Below, in pieces: positions 45,584 through 54,401 of a stretch of DNA of 64,000 nt. Below the pieces are notes generated by a model, which was not told the origin of the DNA, ran no database searches, and saw only the letters and a program-made list of their open reading frames with translations. Location: assembly GCA_026986785.1 (NCBI GenBank), contig JALSNW010000051.1, forward strand, positions 62,001-126,000, given 5' to 3'. This DNA is from Deltaproteobacteria bacterium (GTDB lineage Bacteria; Desulfobacterota; Dissulfuribacteria; Dissulfuribacterales; QOAL01). Within the stretch, counting starts at the first letter, position 1, and every line of letters begins with the position of its first letter. The translations under genes were made by a program, and so were the position numbers.

Positions 45584-45954
45584 GGATTCTTAGTCCTTCT
45601 CCTGCATCGGTTCTGAAAAAAGGGAAAATGAATCTCCCCATACTAATTTATGGCAATGGTTAGGATCTTCTTTTATCTTGTCTATCCCTTGCATACTTAA
45701 TAAGAAAGACCGAAGGATAAGAGGCACTGGCCCTGGATTATTGCCTTTTGGGGGAAGAAGCTGTTCCCTGTGAGGCCAGGAAATGTTAACAGAACTTTAT
45801 TGGAAAACCAAATGGCTAATTTTGGCCAGCTCTTCTTTGATGTGTTTATGTTCATATACGGTTTTTTGTCCATCTCGCCTCAACAGTGCATTTGCTGGGG
45901 TGTGTACGTGCTGGAGATTATTTTGTCCTCAAAGGGAGAAACAACAGAACAGTA
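45584..45954. other. Divergent intergenic region between two glycosyltransferase genes
   Basis: AT-leaning sequence between the giant glycosyltransferase (minus) and the TuaH-like gene (plus). I see no terminator, RNA gene, repeat or convincing promoter in it. Confidence 0.4.
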
Positions 45955-47148
45955 ATGGATAGCTTGAAGGAGTGTGGCCATAAAAAGATCATATTCTACC
46001 CACCTGTTGAATGGGGTGGACTTTTTCAAAGACCTCATCATATAGCCTTTCAGATGGCTGGACTGTTCGATGAAATATTGTTCGTCCAGCCGGCAGGGTT
46101 GAGGAATCCATCCTGGAAAGATATTGGCAGGTTGAGAGGTATCATTGGCCCAGCCCGGGATAGGCTTTCTGGGCAAATATTAGGCCACGATAGGCTCAAG
46201 ATCTGTTGGTTGCCCTTTTTGCCATTTCATGGCCTTGAGGCCTTGGAGGCATTCAATGCCTGGGTCTTTTCCAGGTTCGTAAGAAGATCAGTGTCGTCAT
46301 CCCAGGCTACGATACTCTGGATTGGGGCCCCAGCTCCCTTTCTAAGGAGGGCCTTAAGGTCAATCTCGCCAGATATGCTGGTCTTTGATTGGATGGACGA
46401 CTATTGTCTTTTTTCTCATCTGCCCCCTGTGGTACATGACATGCAGTATTGGTTGGTCCAAAAGGCCGATCTTGTCTTTGCAAGTTCCTCTACGCTCTTG
46501 AATAAGGCAAGGCAGATGAGGAGGGATGGCCTTTGGCTTCTTCCAAATGGCGTAGACATGGCTCATTGGGATCCAGATAAAAACCAGGGCGGGCTTGCGC
46601 GGTATGGCAGTGGCAAAAGCTTGATAGGGTACTTTGGCGCAATCTCCCACTGGTTGGATGGAGATCTGGTTTCCGATCTTGCCAAAAGGCACAGAGAATG
46701 GGATTTCGTCTTCATAGGGCCGAGGACAGACAATGGTAGCTTGGATCCCATGTTCTCTCTGTCCAATTGCCATCACGTGTCGGCCCAGCCATACGATAAG
46801 CTGCCTACACTGGCCAGCGGATTCGATGTATGTTGGATACCATTCAAGATGGGTGGCCTCATGAATAGCATAAATCCTGTGAAGGCCTATGAATATCTCG
46901 CCATGGGAAAGCCCGTGGTGTCCATACCGTTTCCAGATCTTGGTGGACTTGAACACGTGATCACCTTTGCCACCGATGGTCCATCTTTTGAAAAGGCAAT
47001 AACTGAAGCCTTGAAATGGGGGAATCAGCCTTTTCTGGCAGACAAGAGGAGGAATTCGGTCCGGCCCTTTACCTGGGAGCGCATAGGTAGAAGGGCAGCA
47101 ACCATCTTGGAAGATGCATGGGAAGATCAACATGCCCTACCTTTGTAG
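45955..47148 (+). CDS. Glycosyltransferase, TuaH-like (GT-B fold)
   Basis: About 397 residues from ATG 45955. The N-terminal IIFYPPVEWGGLFQRPHH motif, the mid-protein DWMDDYCLF and WLLPNGVDMAHWDP, and C-terminal NPVKAYEYLAMGKPVVS are typical of the TuaH group of sugar transferases in polysaccharide clusters. The start is uncertain: no good ribosome binding site lies directly upstream, and the frame stays open to GTG 45886. The next gene, an epimerase, begins 38 bases later, so the two are probably co-transcribed. Confidence 0.82.
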   Translation: MDSLKECGHKKIIFYPPVEWGGLFQRPHHIAFQMAGLFDEILFVQPAGLRNPSWKDIGRLRGIIGPARDRLSGQILGHDRLKICWLPFLPFHGLEALEAFNAWVFSRFVRRSVSSSQATILWIGAPAPFLRRALRSISPDMLVFDWMDDYCLFSHLPPVVHDMQYWLVQKADLVFASSSTLLNKARQMRRDGLWLLPNGVDMAHWDPDKNQGGLARYGSGKSLIGYFGAISHWLDGDLVSDLAKRHREWDFVFIGPRTDNGSLDPMFSLSNCHHVSAQPYDKLPTLASGFDVCWIPFKMGGLMNSINPVKAYEYLAMGKPVVSIPFPDLGGLEHVITFATDGPSFEKAITEALKWGNQPFLADKRRNSVRPFTWERIGRRAATILEDAWEDQHALPL

Positions 47149-47185
47149 GGCCTTGATCATGTAGGAGCACAGAAGGAGCAGGATA

Positions 47186-48325
47186 TTGAAGAAGATAGTG
47201 GTAACAGTGGGCACGAGGCCCGAGGTGGTAAAGATGGCACCCCTGGTGTACGAATTGAAGAGACACGATGCCGAACTGGAGACCATTTTGGTCTCTACTT
47301 CCCAGCACAGGCAGATGTTGGATCAAGCCCTGGAGGTCTTTGGGCTCGTGCCGGACTTTGACCTCGATATTATGGAGCCTGACCAAAGCCTGTGCTTTTC
47401 TACGGCCAGGGCCCTTGAAGGTATGGGGCGGCTTCTGTCAGATGTCGAGCCAGGATTGCTCCTCGTGCAGGGGGATACCAATACGGTGCTGGCTGGTGCC
47501 CTTGCAGCCCATTATCACAAAGTGCCAGTAGGGCACGTGGAGGCGGGTCTTAGGACCGGGGATCCTTATCTCCCCTTTCCCGAGGAGATGAACAGGAGAT
47601 TGACTTCACGGCTTTGTCGACTCCATTTTGCCCCTACGAGGAGAGCGGTTGAGAACCTATTGACAGAGGGGACAAGGGCCGATTGCATATTCCAGACGGG
47701 AAACACCGTGATCGATGCGCTTTTTTGGATAAAGGATAGGTATGATGGCCAACTTCCAAGGGTGGCGCAAGACATCTTGGCCAGGGGAAACCGCTACATC
47801 CTCGTCACTGTCCATCGGCGGGAGAGCCTTGATTGTCATATCAAGGGGATAATGGGGGCATTCAAGAGGCTTGTGGAATCGTTTCCAGGAATCGAGATAA
47901 TATATCCCGTACACCTTAACCCCAGGGTGCAGGAGGTTGCCTCAGGTGTATTGAGACATGTGGAAAGGGTCCATTTGATATCGCCGGTTTCATATCCTGA
48001 GATAGTAAACCTTATGGATAAATGTTATTTTGTCCTGACGGATTCCGGGGGAATACAGGAGGAGGCTCCAACCTTCGGTAAGCCTGTGCTGGTACTGAGA
48101 CAGGTGACAGAGAGGCCGGAGGCCATCGAGGCAGGTGTGTCGAGGCTCGTAGGTGTGGATCCAGAAAGGATATTCAGGGAGGCTGCCTTGTTGATCGATT
48201 CTCAGGAGGCCTATCAGGAAATGGCCAGGCAGGTCAATCCTTTTGGAGATGGGCTCGCCTCCAAGAGGATCGTGGGGCATGTTTTGGATTTTTTCAAGAG
48301 ACAGGAGGGAGAGCCCGTTGGCTGA
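47186..48325 (+). CDS. wecB: UDP-N-acetylglucosamine 2-epimerase (non-hydrolysing)
   Basis: 379 residues. VVTVGTRPEVVKMAPL, VQGDTNTVLAGALAAHYHK, VGHVEAGLRTGDPYLPFPEE, and VLTDSGGIQEEAPTFGKPVL match the family throughout. It interconverts UDP-GlcNAc and UDP-ManNAc, supplying ManNAc-type sugars for surface polysaccharide. The start codon is TTG at 47186, supported by AAGGAG 9 bases upstream; no ATG exists near the conserved N-terminus. No wecC dehydrogenase follows, so the fate of UDP-ManNAc is open. Confidence 0.95.
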   Translation: MKKIVVTVGTRPEVVKMAPLVYELKRHDAELETILVSTSQHRQMLDQALEVFGLVPDFDLDIMEPDQSLCFSTARALEGMGRLLSDVEPGLLLVQGDTNTVLAGALAAHYHKVPVGHVEAGLRTGDPYLPFPEEMNRRLTSRLCRLHFAPTRRAVENLLTEGTRADCIFQTGNTVIDALFWIKDRYDGQLPRVAQDILARGNRYILVTVHRRESLDCHIKGIMGAFKRLVESFPGIEIIYPVHLNPRVQEVASGVLRHVERVHLISPVSYPEIVNLMDKCYFVLTDSGGIQEEAPTFGKPVLVLRQVTERPEAIEAGVSRLVGVDPERIFREAALLIDSQEAYQEMARQVNPFGDGLASKRIVGHVLDFFKRQEGEPVG

Positions 48326-48428
48326 TTATGGAACACTCAACCAATATCTTGGCTATATCTGACCAGGTGTTAAAGGCGTCTGGTTTTATAACATCCTGGA
48401 ATAAAAACATTTTTACGATTATGTTCTC

Positions 48429-48444
48429 TGGCATGAATCCTGCT
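48429..48444 (+). promoter_or_regulatory. Sigma-54 promoter of the CAP-domain gene
   Basis: CTGGCATGAATCCTGCT: GG at 48430-48431, GC at 48442-48443, exact N10 spacing, matching -24 TGGCA and -12 TGC. Predicted transcription start near 48455, 36 bases before ATG 48491. Confidence 0.7.
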
Positions 48445-48490
48445 TTAAGGGGAATAAGTATCAAATTGTAAATATTTTTTATGGGGAGAA

Positions 48491-49462
48491 ATGAAGGGTC
48501 TTATCTCTACAATCGTATGTCTTTTGGCAATCTATTTGACGATGCCGGAATTGGGGGCCTTTGCTTCCTGTGCTGATGAAGGACCAGAAGCAAATGCCAC
48601 CATTCGGGAGGCCGAGGACTGGATTGTAAACTATATAAATGAACTCAGGACTGAGCCAGAATCGGCCCTTCATGAGCTTGGCTTGAATGCCACGCTGTCT
48701 CTACCAATTCATGGGGATATGATCTGTAATTGGTATGGGTGTTTTTATCAAGAGTTGGAGACATATCCCCTGGCCAGGTCTGCTATCCTGGATGGTTTTG
48801 CCTCAACCTGGGCAGATGAGATGGCTGAGGAGGGCTTTTTTTCCTATGAGGCCCCTGATGGATCATCTCTGGAGGATTTTATAAAGGAGACAGGTTATCC
48901 GTCATCCAACGGTGCCCAGATAATCTCGGCTGTTCTTATCAAGGACTACAAGAGTCCTTGCCAGGCAGTCAGGGTCATTATGCAAAATCTGCTCGAAAGT
49001 GGCATATCTGACAACAAGGCAACAGGCAATGCCTCATCCTTGATAGACTACCACTATGATGCTGTAGGAGTGGCCCTCAAGCCTGCCCTGTTTTCCATGG
49101 ACGACGGCACGATTGTTGGGGCCTACTATCTGGTGATATTGCTCGATAGGCCCTTGGAGATCTTTCGTTCGCGTATGGTGCATTGTGGCCACCTTTATTC
49201 TGATGTCAATAACGATGGGCTTTACGAAGAGGGAGAGGGGATAAAGGGGGCATTGTTTTATGATGACAACGGTGCTATCTTGGCCAGGTCATATAGTAAG
49301 GGCAGGTTCTGTCTGGAGCAGTCGGTGGAACAGTGGACCTGGCACATTGGAAACAGGTCTCTTCCTAGTGTAGATCTGCACGGGATCTCTACCTGGAGCA
49401 ATGGCGAGTTGAGGCAGGATATAGACTTTGACAGGCTTCATGGCAAGCTTGGTGATGAATGA
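48491..49462 (+). CDS. Secreted CAP (SCP/PR1)-domain protein
   Basis: 323 residues with a signal peptide (ending LGAFAS before CADEGPE). The CAP-like features are IVNYINELRTEPESALHEL, a helix AILDGFASTWADEMAEEGFF, ETGYPSSNGAQII, and a final strand VVGAYYLVILLD. A C-terminal extension (about 235-323) has a Ca-site-like DVNNDGLYEEGEG and could be a small beta domain. Bacterial CAP proteins are extracellular with mostly unknown activity. GGGGAG lies 5 bases before ATG. The first gene after a sigma-54 promoter, followed 28 bases later by a lipoprotein gene. Confidence 0.7.
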   Translation: MKGLISTIVCLLAIYLTMPELGAFASCADEGPEANATIREAEDWIVNYINELRTEPESALHELGLNATLSLPIHGDMICNWYGCFYQELETYPLARSAILDGFASTWADEMAEEGFFSYEAPDGSSLEDFIKETGYPSSNGAQIISAVLIKDYKSPCQAVRVIMQNLLESGISDNKATGNASSLIDYHYDAVGVALKPALFSMDDGTIVGAYYLVILLDRPLEIFRSRMVHCGHLYSDVNNDGLYEEGEGIKGALFYDDNGAILARSYSKGRFCLEQSVEQWTWHIGNRSLPSVDLHGISTWSNGELRQDIDFDRLHGKLGDE

Positions 49463-49490
49463 AAATTTTATTTGAGACCCATAAAAGACG

Positions 49491-49982
49491 ATGAAAGAGA
49501 TATATCAGAGAGATCTACTTGGTAGCTATTTGATCAATGCAGTTTTGGGCAGTTCATGCAGGTATTGTTTTGCTGGTTTGTGTCTTCTGGTAGTAGCGTT
49601 ATTGTCTTCTTGTGCAGGTCTCAATCTGCATCCTGATCCCCAGTCGGATGTACGTAAGGCTGCCGAAAATTATTGGAGTGCCAGGGTTGCCGGGGATTGG
49701 GTTACATGCTATAAGTATGAAGAGGTTTCTAAACTTCAGGAAGAATCATTGTCCCAATATGTGCACCGTCAGGGTAGCCTCATCTATAAATCCGCCCTTG
49801 TAACAGGCGTTGAAATGAAAGATCCTGATCATGCATTGGTGCATGTTTCTTTGGAATATTGTTTACCGGCCTTTGGTACGAGTCATGCTTTCAAGACTGA
49901 TGTGAAGGATACATGGGTAAAAATTGATGGAAAATGGTATCATCATGTCGAAAAGAGATTGATGGACAAGATGAAGAGCTAA
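49491..49982 (+). CDS. Putative lipoprotein, NTF2-like fold
   Basis: 163 residues. The N-terminal extension of about 25 residues precedes the hydrophobic export segment and lipobox LLSSC. The mature part (VRKAAENYWSARVAGDWVTCYKYE ... WVKIDGKWYHHVEK, split here) has the helix-then-sheet pattern of small NTF2-like lipoproteins. Function unknown. It lies in the presumed sigma-54 operon with the CAP gene. A later start cannot be excluded, because no strong ribosome binding site precedes ATG 49491. Confidence 0.6.
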   Translation: MKEIYQRDLLGSYLINAVLGSSCRYCFAGLCLLVVALLSSCAGLNLHPDPQSDVRKAAENYWSARVAGDWVTCYKYEEVSKLQEESLSQYVHRQGSLIYKSALVTGVEMKDPDHALVHVSLEYCLPAFGTSHAFKTDVKDTWVKIDGKWYHHVEKRLMDKMKS

Positions 49983-50021
49983 AGGAAGGAGGTGATCGAA
50001 AAAAGGAGGGATTAGAAAATC

Positions 50022-50051
50022 TTGAGTTTAATGTTTCTTGAGTAATAAAAT
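50022..50051 (+). promoter_or_regulatory. Possible sigma-70 promoter of the 344-residue secreted protein
   Basis: TTGAGT (-35) and TAAAAT (-10) are separated by 18 bases, 32 bases before the start codon. A strong AGGAGGT ribosome site follows. Confidence 0.4.
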
Positions 50052-50083
50052 CAATACAAACAAACAAACAGGAGGTTTAAGAA

Positions 50084-51118
50084 ATGAAGAAGTTTACATC
50101 TTTGGGAGTAGCAATCTTTGCTGCATTGATGATGGTTGGTATTACCAGCCAGGCAAACGCCGTTACACTCGGCGTCTATGACAAGGGCCTTCTCGTGCCC
50201 ATCACCACCCATGGCGCACCTGGAATCGATACCGCTGTTGGTATCCTCTGTTCCCAGGATACAACTGTCTATTGGACTTTCTTCGATAAACAGTCCAATC
50301 CGATCGTTGACAGTGACTTCCCCTGTACAAAGAACGATCTCTATCATTTTTCTTTGAACAACGAGGCCCCTAATACAGAAGGAGTCGAGGGCTATCTGGT
50401 ATTTACCGCAAATGGCGGAATAAAGGCTGCTGACAAGACAGCTATCCTCAACCCAAACGACAACAAGAGCATTTCAGGAAATGCATTCCTCATCGATACC
50501 AATAGCGATGATGCCATCTTCCTGCCAGTCGTTCCCCTCTGTATTACTGATTATGCAGCTGGTACCGACCTTTCCGCTATGACAAACACCTCAGTTGTGA
50601 GCCTGCACTATGGTTTTACAAGGGGAGATAACTGCAATATTGATGTGCGCTACTGGCTCGATCCCCAGTACGGTGCATGCACAAACGTTATCCTCTGGAC
50701 CACCCAGTGCCTGAACCAGTACTGGCAGTGGGGCGGAGTAAATCCAGTGCCTGGAAACTGCTATTTCGATACGGATCCAAACAATCCTACCCCTTGGATC
50801 CTCAAGTGTCACCTGAACGTGTATGATGACGAAGAGCACAGGACCTCTGTGAGCATTCCTCTCCAGTGCGAGGTTACAAACTTCTTCCCATCAAATATCA
50901 CAGGTTGGCCAAACTATATAGATGGCTTCATCCGCATCCCCTCCACGGATCTGATGCCTAATGCTGGCGACGGTGCCTTTGGCTTCTCCTATGTGACAAG
51001 CACCACCTTCAAGGCTGCCCAGTCACTTCTTGCCAGCGAAAGCTGCGGACAGGTGAATTGTGGTGCCCATAGGGCTGCTGGAGGAAGCACCCCCAAACCC
51101 TGTGGATGTGGCCAGTAA
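50084..51118 (+). CDS. Abundant secreted protein of unknown family, Cys-containing
   Basis: 344 residues. The signal peptide ends in QANA before VTLGVYDKG. The mature protein is rich in Asn, Asp, Thr, Tyr and Trp, looks all-beta, and carries 13 cysteines, four of them clustered at the C-terminus (CGQVNC and KPCGCGQ). I recognise no family. Near-consensus AGGAGGTTT, an A-rich leader and a perfect terminator suggest high expression as a single-gene unit. It could be a surface layer, filament or adhesin subunit; that is inference. It lies inside the polysaccharide cluster, next to the CAP and lipoprotein genes. Confidence 0.8.
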   Translation: MKKFTSLGVAIFAALMMVGITSQANAVTLGVYDKGLLVPITTHGAPGIDTAVGILCSQDTTVYWTFFDKQSNPIVDSDFPCTKNDLYHFSLNNEAPNTEGVEGYLVFTANGGIKAADKTAILNPNDNKSISGNAFLIDTNSDDAIFLPVVPLCITDYAAGTDLSAMTNTSVVSLHYGFTRGDNCNIDVRYWLDPQYGACTNVILWTTQCLNQYWQWGGVNPVPGNCYFDTDPNNPTPWILKCHLNVYDDEEHRTSVSIPLQCEVTNFFPSNITGWPNYIDGFIRIPSTDLMPNAGDGAFGFSYVTSTTFKAAQSLLASESCGQVNCGAHRAAGGSTPKPCGCGQ

Positions 51119-51153
51119 TATCGGCTGACATAGAGCCACGATAGAGTAACCGA

Positions 51154-51187
51154 AGCGGCTGTCTTTTCCAGACAGCCGCTTTTTTTC
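51154..51187 (+). terminator. Rho-independent terminator after the secreted protein gene
   Basis: A 10-bp perfect GC-rich stem AGCGGCTGTC / GACAGCCGCT, a 7-base loop and seven or more T. It is one of the strongest terminators in the window. Confidence 0.92.
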
Positions 51188-51366
51188 TCCTTTGTTCCAT
51201 CCTATCCACAAAAAAATTCGATCCATACCAGGCCTGTTTCACTATCCGGGAATAGATTAGATCATTGATACTTGCTTTTTGCCTTTCCCTGATGCCTCCA
51301 TCGTGGTAAAAAGTCGTGGATCTGGGCCTGATGATAAGGTGCGGGAAATCTTTTTAAAAGGGATCG

Positions 51367-52170
51367 ATGAACTATCTAAGGACACTTGCTGCAAATATCT
51401 TCAAGAACAGGTACTTGTTGCTGCTTTGGACGAAGAGAGAGATCAAGGCGCGTTATGCAGGGACAGCAGCAGGTGTTATATGGGCAACACTTGTGCCTCT
51501 TTGCACCATTGCCCTATACTACATATTTTTTTCCCTCGTGCTCAAGATAAAGATACCAGAGGTTGCTGGAAGCTCTGGTTATTTCTTCTACCTCCTGGCT
51601 GGATTAATACCCTGGATGTCCCTATCCGAGGGCTTGGGGCGCTCTGCATCCTGTCTGGTGGATTATGGTTTCCTTGTCCAGAAGATGGTATTCCCCATGG
51701 ATATCATCCCTGCTACAGTGGTCATCGTGTCCTTGGTACCTCAAGTGGTTGGCTTTTTCATATATGTTGCAATGTTGTCCCTTGGGGGGCTCGTGGAATG
51801 GTACAGGCTCCTATGGGTGCCTGTCATTTTCTTGTGCCAAGTGATGTTGATGCTGGGTATGGCCTATCTGCTATCTGCCCTTGGAGCAGTCTTTCGCGAT
51901 TCCATCCAGGCAGTTGGAATACTGCTTCAATTTTGGTTTTATCTCACTCCCATACTCTATCCCCTCAAGATGGTGCCAGAGTCCTTCAGGCCTTTCATTC
52001 TGTGGTCTAACCCACTAACCCCCTTGGTCATGGGCTACCAGTGGGCATTTCTTGGGATTGCCATGCCGGAATGGATGCCGGCAATGATGGTCTTGTGGAC
52101 TTTTCTTGCCCTGCTCATGGGCCCATGCCTTTTTTATATCGTTGCCCCAACCCTTGCAGACCAGGTATGA
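51367..52170 (+). CDS. wzm: O-antigen/polysaccharide ABC exporter permease
   Basis: 267 residues with six transmembrane helices of the ABC-2 type. LLLLWTKREIKARYAGTAAGVIW at the start of the domain (here read across two segments) and FWFYLTPILYPLKMVPE near the end are typical of Wzm/KpsM/RfbA. It forms the channel that carries undecaprenyl-linked glycan across the inner membrane. Its stop overlaps the start of the ATPase gene by 4 bases (ATGA). AAAAGGG lies just upstream of ATG 51367. Confidence 0.93.
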   Translation: MNYLRTLAANIFKNRYLLLLWTKREIKARYAGTAAGVIWATLVPLCTIALYYIFFSLVLKIKIPEVAGSSGYFFYLLAGLIPWMSLSEGLGRSASCLVDYGFLVQKMVFPMDIIPATVVIVSLVPQVVGFFIYVAMLSLGGLVEWYRLLWVPVIFLCQVMLMLGMAYLLSALGAVFRDSIQAVGILLQFWFYLTPILYPLKMVPESFRPFILWSNPLTPLVMGYQWAFLGIAMPEWMPAMMVLWTFLALLMGPCLFYIVAPTLADQV

Positions 52171-53405
52171 AGACCACCTTTGTACCAGAAGAATACCCTG
52201 TGGTATTAAGGGATGTCTCCAAGGTCTACCGGCTCTATGCCAAGCCAGTTGACCGGATGAAGGAACTCCTTCTCAGGAGGCCCTTTCACAGGGAATTCTG
52301 GGCCCTAAAAGATATAGGCTTCACACTCAAGAGGTCGGAGACCTTCGGTGTAATAGGGGAAAATGGGGCTGGGAAGAGTACCCTTTTGAAGATAATTGCT
52401 GGAACCATCCTCCCCACTTCTGGCTCTGTCGAGGTAAAGGGTAAGGTTTCGGCCCTTTTGGAGCTTGGTGCAGCATTCCATCCCGATCTCTCTGGCAGGG
52501 AAAACGTATTCATGCAGGCGGCCATCCTTGGGCTTTCCCAAAGGGAGATAGAGGAGCGATACAAGGACATAGTAGAATTTTCTGAACTGGATGAGGCTAC
52601 CATGGAGCGTCCTGTCAAGACCTATTCCTCTGGCATGTTCGTGCGTCTTGGTTTTGCCATTGCCACGTGCGTAAGCCCTGAAGTCCTGGTTGTGGACGAG
52701 GCCCTTTCCGTGGGGGATATACATTTCCAGAAAAAGAGCCTTGATAGGATCATGGGGTTTAGAAAGGCAGGGAAGACCATCCTGTTTTGCTCGCACAACA
52801 TGTATCAGGTGAGAAGTCTCTGTCAGCGGGCCCTTTGGCTCAAGGATGGCCAGATGCAGGCCTTTGGTCCCACAGAAGACGTAGTAGCAGAATATGAGGC
52901 CTATCAGAGAAAGAAGGAAAAGGAAGCGGGAGAGGAAGAGAGGTCAATATCCATAGTAGAGCCAGAGGCAAAGCCAGCAACTCAAGCCCCTCCAGTCAAG
53001 ATAATCGACATATATATCGTTGATTCCAAGGGCAATCGTTGCAACAGGCTGATTTCCCATGAGGATTTTATCATAGTCATAGAGGTGCAGGTACTGGAGC
53101 CAGATAGGCCTTTTCATCTCGGTGCAGTTATCCAGAGAGACGATGGCATCAATGTGTTCGTCACCACGACCAAACAGCAGGGGTATGATCCTGTTGTCGG
53201 GCGTGAAGTAGTAACAGCACATCTGTCTCTACCACAGCTGGCCCTTCTTTCAGGTGATTATTCCCTATTTATCTATGTGTTGGACGATCACGGGATACAG
53301 GTTCTCGATATGGCAGAAGGGGTTTATCCCTTTTCTATCAGAGCGGCTACTTCAGAGATGGGGATCGTGGCATTGAAACACAAATGGCACATAAAGACCC
53401 TGTAG
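52167..53405 (+). CDS. wzt: O-antigen/polysaccharide ABC exporter ATPase with C-terminal glycan-binding domain
   Basis: 412 residues from ATG 52167. The nucleotide-binding domain has Walker A GENGAGKST (64-72), signature YSSGMFVRLGFAIA and Walker B VLVVDEALSVGD. A charged linker (about 255-275) leads to a C-terminal Wzt-type beta-sandwich (about 285-412). In O9a/O12-type systems this domain binds the modified non-reducing end of the polymer. That matches the presence of methyltransferase genes nearby which could cap the chain. The longer upstream frame is a shadow of wzm. Confidence 0.94.
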   Translation: MKTTFVPEEYPVVLRDVSKVYRLYAKPVDRMKELLLRRPFHREFWALKDIGFTLKRSETFGVIGENGAGKSTLLKIIAGTILPTSGSVEVKGKVSALLELGAAFHPDLSGRENVFMQAAILGLSQREIEERYKDIVEFSELDEATMERPVKTYSSGMFVRLGFAIATCVSPEVLVVDEALSVGDIHFQKKSLDRIMGFRKAGKTILFCSHNMYQVRSLCQRALWLKDGQMQAFGPTEDVVAEYEAYQRKKEKEAGEEERSISIVEPEAKPATQAPPVKIIDIYIVDSKGNRCNRLISHEDFIIVIEVQVLEPDRPFHLGAVIQRDDGINVFVTTTKQQGYDPVVGREVVTAHLSLPQLALLSGDYSLFIYVLDDHGIQVLDMAEGVYPFSIRAATSEMGIVALKHKWHIKTL

Positions 53406-53414
53406 TCCTTATTC

Positions 53415-54389
53415 TTATCGTCTTGAAACGCCTCCTGGTTCCCACATGGAGTTCATGAAACCCCACTGCCACCACTGGCAGGGACAATTGGCAAGGTCTC
53501 TTTCGAATCTCTTTACTGCCTGGGCGAAGGCCTCGTGACCAAAGCCTTCGAGAGGTGATATCTCTGTCCTGACCTGCCAGGCGCCATCGGGTTTCGTAAT
53601 AGAATAAACAAGGGGGGTCCTTGTCCGTTGGGAGATCCTCTCTATACCAGTCGCAAGCTTTATCCTGCCTCCGAGAAAGGGATGTATGCCAAATTTTCTC
53701 ATATTGTGTGGATAGGCATCCAATAATATGAAAATGGTTTCATTTCTCCCAAGCGCATTGAATATGGCCTTGATATTCTCTCCAAGGGTTATGCCCTTGG
53801 CTCGTGAGGTTTCATAGAGCCTTCTGACCTTCTTGGCAAGATATATCCGATCCACCCAGTCGAGGTAGGGATTCTTGCGGCTTATATCCTGGCTCAGATT
53901 CCTTATGCCCAGTCCTGAGATGCCAATGGCATAGGGGGTCATGAGAAGCCTGTTGAAGTGGCCTGTAACTACAATGAGGCCACGTCCTTTCATTAACGCC
54001 TCCTGTATATGTTCCAGGCCCGTGATGGTGCAGATATTGCTGAATCTTGCAGGATGCATCCCTGGGACTATAAAGTTATCCATGATTTCCATGGATAGCA
54101 TCTTGAGGTTCTCCCTCATACATACCTCGAGATCCAACTGGGGAAGCATACCTCCTGTGAGTACCTTTTTGATACCGGTTATTGCCCCGGTGACGTAGTT
54201 TTCGAGGTCCTCTCCACTCAATGGTTGAAAAAGGGTACAGAGTCTATAGGCCATGCCCATAGGGAGTAGTGACAAGAGGGGGAATATGACAAAGAGCTTG
54301 GATGCCTTTATTATTCTCTTTGGGCAAAGGGCCTTTTTAATGACTGCTGGTTGGAGCCTGGTCGTTTTCATCACATCTCTTGCTGGCAT
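53415..54389 (-). CDS. LpxL/HtrB-like acyltransferase homologue
   Basis: 324 residues. It has an N-terminal membrane helix (SKLFVIFPLLSLLPMGMAYRL), then the fold of lipid A late acyltransferases with GRGLIVVTGHFNRLL, FILLDAYPHN and C-terminal WQWGFMNSMWEPGG. The family's catalytic H-X4-D/E is not conserved: the residue five after the histidine is Leu (HFNRLL). It may therefore be a divergent acyltransferase, use another acid, or be inactive. The start is 12 bases after the TylF-like gene's stop; ATG 54371 is an alternative start. Confidence 0.72.
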   Translation of the reverse strand: MPARDVMKTTRLQPAVIKKALCPKRIIKASKLFVIFPLLSLLPMGMAYRLCTLFQPLSGEDLENYVTGAITGIKKVLTGGMLPQLDLEVCMRENLKMLSMEIMDNFIVPGMHPARFSNICTITGLEHIQEALMKGRGLIVVTGHFNRLLMTPYAIGISGLGIRNLSQDISRKNPYLDWVDRIYLAKKVRRLYETSRAKGITLGENIKAIFNALGRNETIFILLDAYPHNMRKFGIHPFLGGRIKLATGIERISQRTRTPLVYSITKPDGAWQVRTEISPLEGFGHEAFAQAVKRFERDLANCPCQWWQWGFMNSMWEPGGVSRR

Positions 54390-54401
54390 GAGAAGAGATC
54401 A

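Noticed and set aside
45720-45765. Sigma-54-like site between the glycosyltransferases
   Set aside because: GG and GC are 12 bases apart, not 10.
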